Assembly: GCF_030503435.1 (NCBI RefSeq)
Contig: NZ_JAUKPO010000009.1
Span: forward strand, 1 to 64,000
Origin: Rhodocytophaga aerolata
GTDB lineage: Bacteria > Bacteroidota > Bacteroidia > Cytophagales > 172606-1
Length of the DNA stretch: 64,000 nt
Reading direction: 5' to 3'
In this document: piece after piece, positions 63,643 to 64,000 of the stretch
How the letters are laid out: each line of letters opens with the position of its first letter
Numbering within the stretch: position 1 is the stretch's first letter
The notes under the pieces: generated by a model
What the model was told of the DNA's origin: nothing
The model's database searches: none
The model's input: only the letters and a program-made list of their open reading frames with translations
Position numbers and translations under genes: made by a program

Positions 63643-64000
63643 ATGCATCTGCAAAAGTTACTGCTTTTTTGTTGTTGTTGGTTGCTTTCTATCAATCTGA
63701 TGGGACAGGAAAAATACCGCGTCGTGATTATGACCGACATGACGCATGATGATGGCAACTCCCTAATCCGGTACTTGTATTATACACCCTATTTTGATAC
63801 AGAGGCAATCATTGTAACTCAGCAACTGCCGGATTTCAACTATAACCAGGATGGTCCCTGGAACAAAGTGCAATCCATTTTGAGTGCATATAAACAAGAA
63901 TACAATCAGTTGAAAAAACACGATGCCCAGTTTCCTACCTATGAAAAGCTGGCAGGAATTACCAAGAAAGGGCGGGGAGCTTTACCGATTCTTTGGCTGA
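63643..64000 (+). CDS. DUF1593 (nucleoside hydrolase-like) protein, cut by window end
   Basis: The first 119 codons of a gene whose frame remains open at the last base of the window. Signal peptide (LLLFCCCWLLSINLMGQ) followed by the opening strand YRVVIMTDMTHDDGNSLIRYLYYTPYFDTEAII, matching the DUF1593 family of nucleoside-hydrolase-like secreted proteins; the DDGNS acidic cluster would bind metal. Usual proteins in this family act on polysaccharide-linked or glycoside substrates, but their activity is poorly known. Last gene of the FAD/MBL unit, 30 bp after it. Confidence 0.85.
   Translation, partial: MHLQKLLLFCCCWLLSINLMGQEKYRVVIMTDMTHDDGNSLIRYLYYTPYFDTEAIIVTQQLPDFNYNQDGPWNKVQSILSAYKQEYNQLKKHDAQFPTYEKLAGITKKGRGALPILWL

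Noticed and set aside
1-64000. Mobile element, prophage, CRISPR array, tRNA or rRNA
   Set aside because: No transposase, integrase, direct-repeat array, T-loop GTTCGA-type signal in an intergenic cloverleaf, or rRNA segment was found on reading.

Overview
The window reads as chromosomal DNA of a Bacteroidota bacterium, most likely of the order Cytophagales. The signs are a short Bacteroidetes-type HtpG, a BshC for bacillithiol, families such as DUF2911, DUF4905, TIGR02757 and RMD1/DUF155, PadR-linked FtsX-like permeases with an N-terminal prefix domain, A-rich leaders with few Shine-Dalgarno sites, and a recurring TAnnTTTG promoter box. I cannot name the genus from sequence alone. It looks like ordinary core genome: I saw no tRNA, rRNA, CRISPR array, prophage, insertion sequence or integrase.

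Layout. 0.1-3.5 kb: a lipoprotein, an orphan PxpA, and an AraC regulator followed by a membrane protein. 3.7-6.0 kb: a GroES-like protein and HtpG, convergent on one terminator. 6.2-11.8 kb: bshC and 5-formyl-THF cyclo-ligase, then mnmD-cysQ on the other strand, then cysC-cysD ending at a strong terminator. 12.4-12.5 kb: the SRP RNA gene. 12.7-14.8 kb: FtsE and small conserved proteins. 15.3-25.0 kb: cold-shock protein, secreted subtilase, DedA, class II aldolase, MscS channel, ABC exporter and M28 peptidase. 25.0-30.4 kb: WYL regulator, methyltransferase and an AddA-like helicase. 30.4-41.3 kb: outer-membrane protein, RMD1, glycosyltransferase, dioxygenase, GlnS, hybrid histidine kinase, Anbu peptidase, KdsB and SRPBCC. 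41.3-50.9 kb: NfeD, DUF4905, LysM/RlpA protein, a His-tailed membrane peptide, TIGR02757, M14 peptidase and a ModF-like ATPase. 51.0-64.0 kb: FadD, a PadR regulator with two mosaic permease paralogs, a lipoprotein, a fused FAD/Fe-S dehydrogenase, an MBL hydrolase and a truncated DUF1593 gene.

Genes that work together: cysC and cysD make PAPS from sulfate and CysQ removes the by-product PAP, but CysN is absent here. PadR and its two permeases form one coupled operon. The dehydrogenase, MBL hydrolase and DUF1593 gene are tightly spaced and probably co-transcribed. Points most worth following up are the mosaic permease pair, the apparently dead nuclease domain of the AddA-like helicase, the solitary Anbu peptidase, the stop-proximal perfect palindrome in the glycosyltransferase gene, and genes whose promoter box lies almost on the start codon. 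No clearly new multi-gene system was found.
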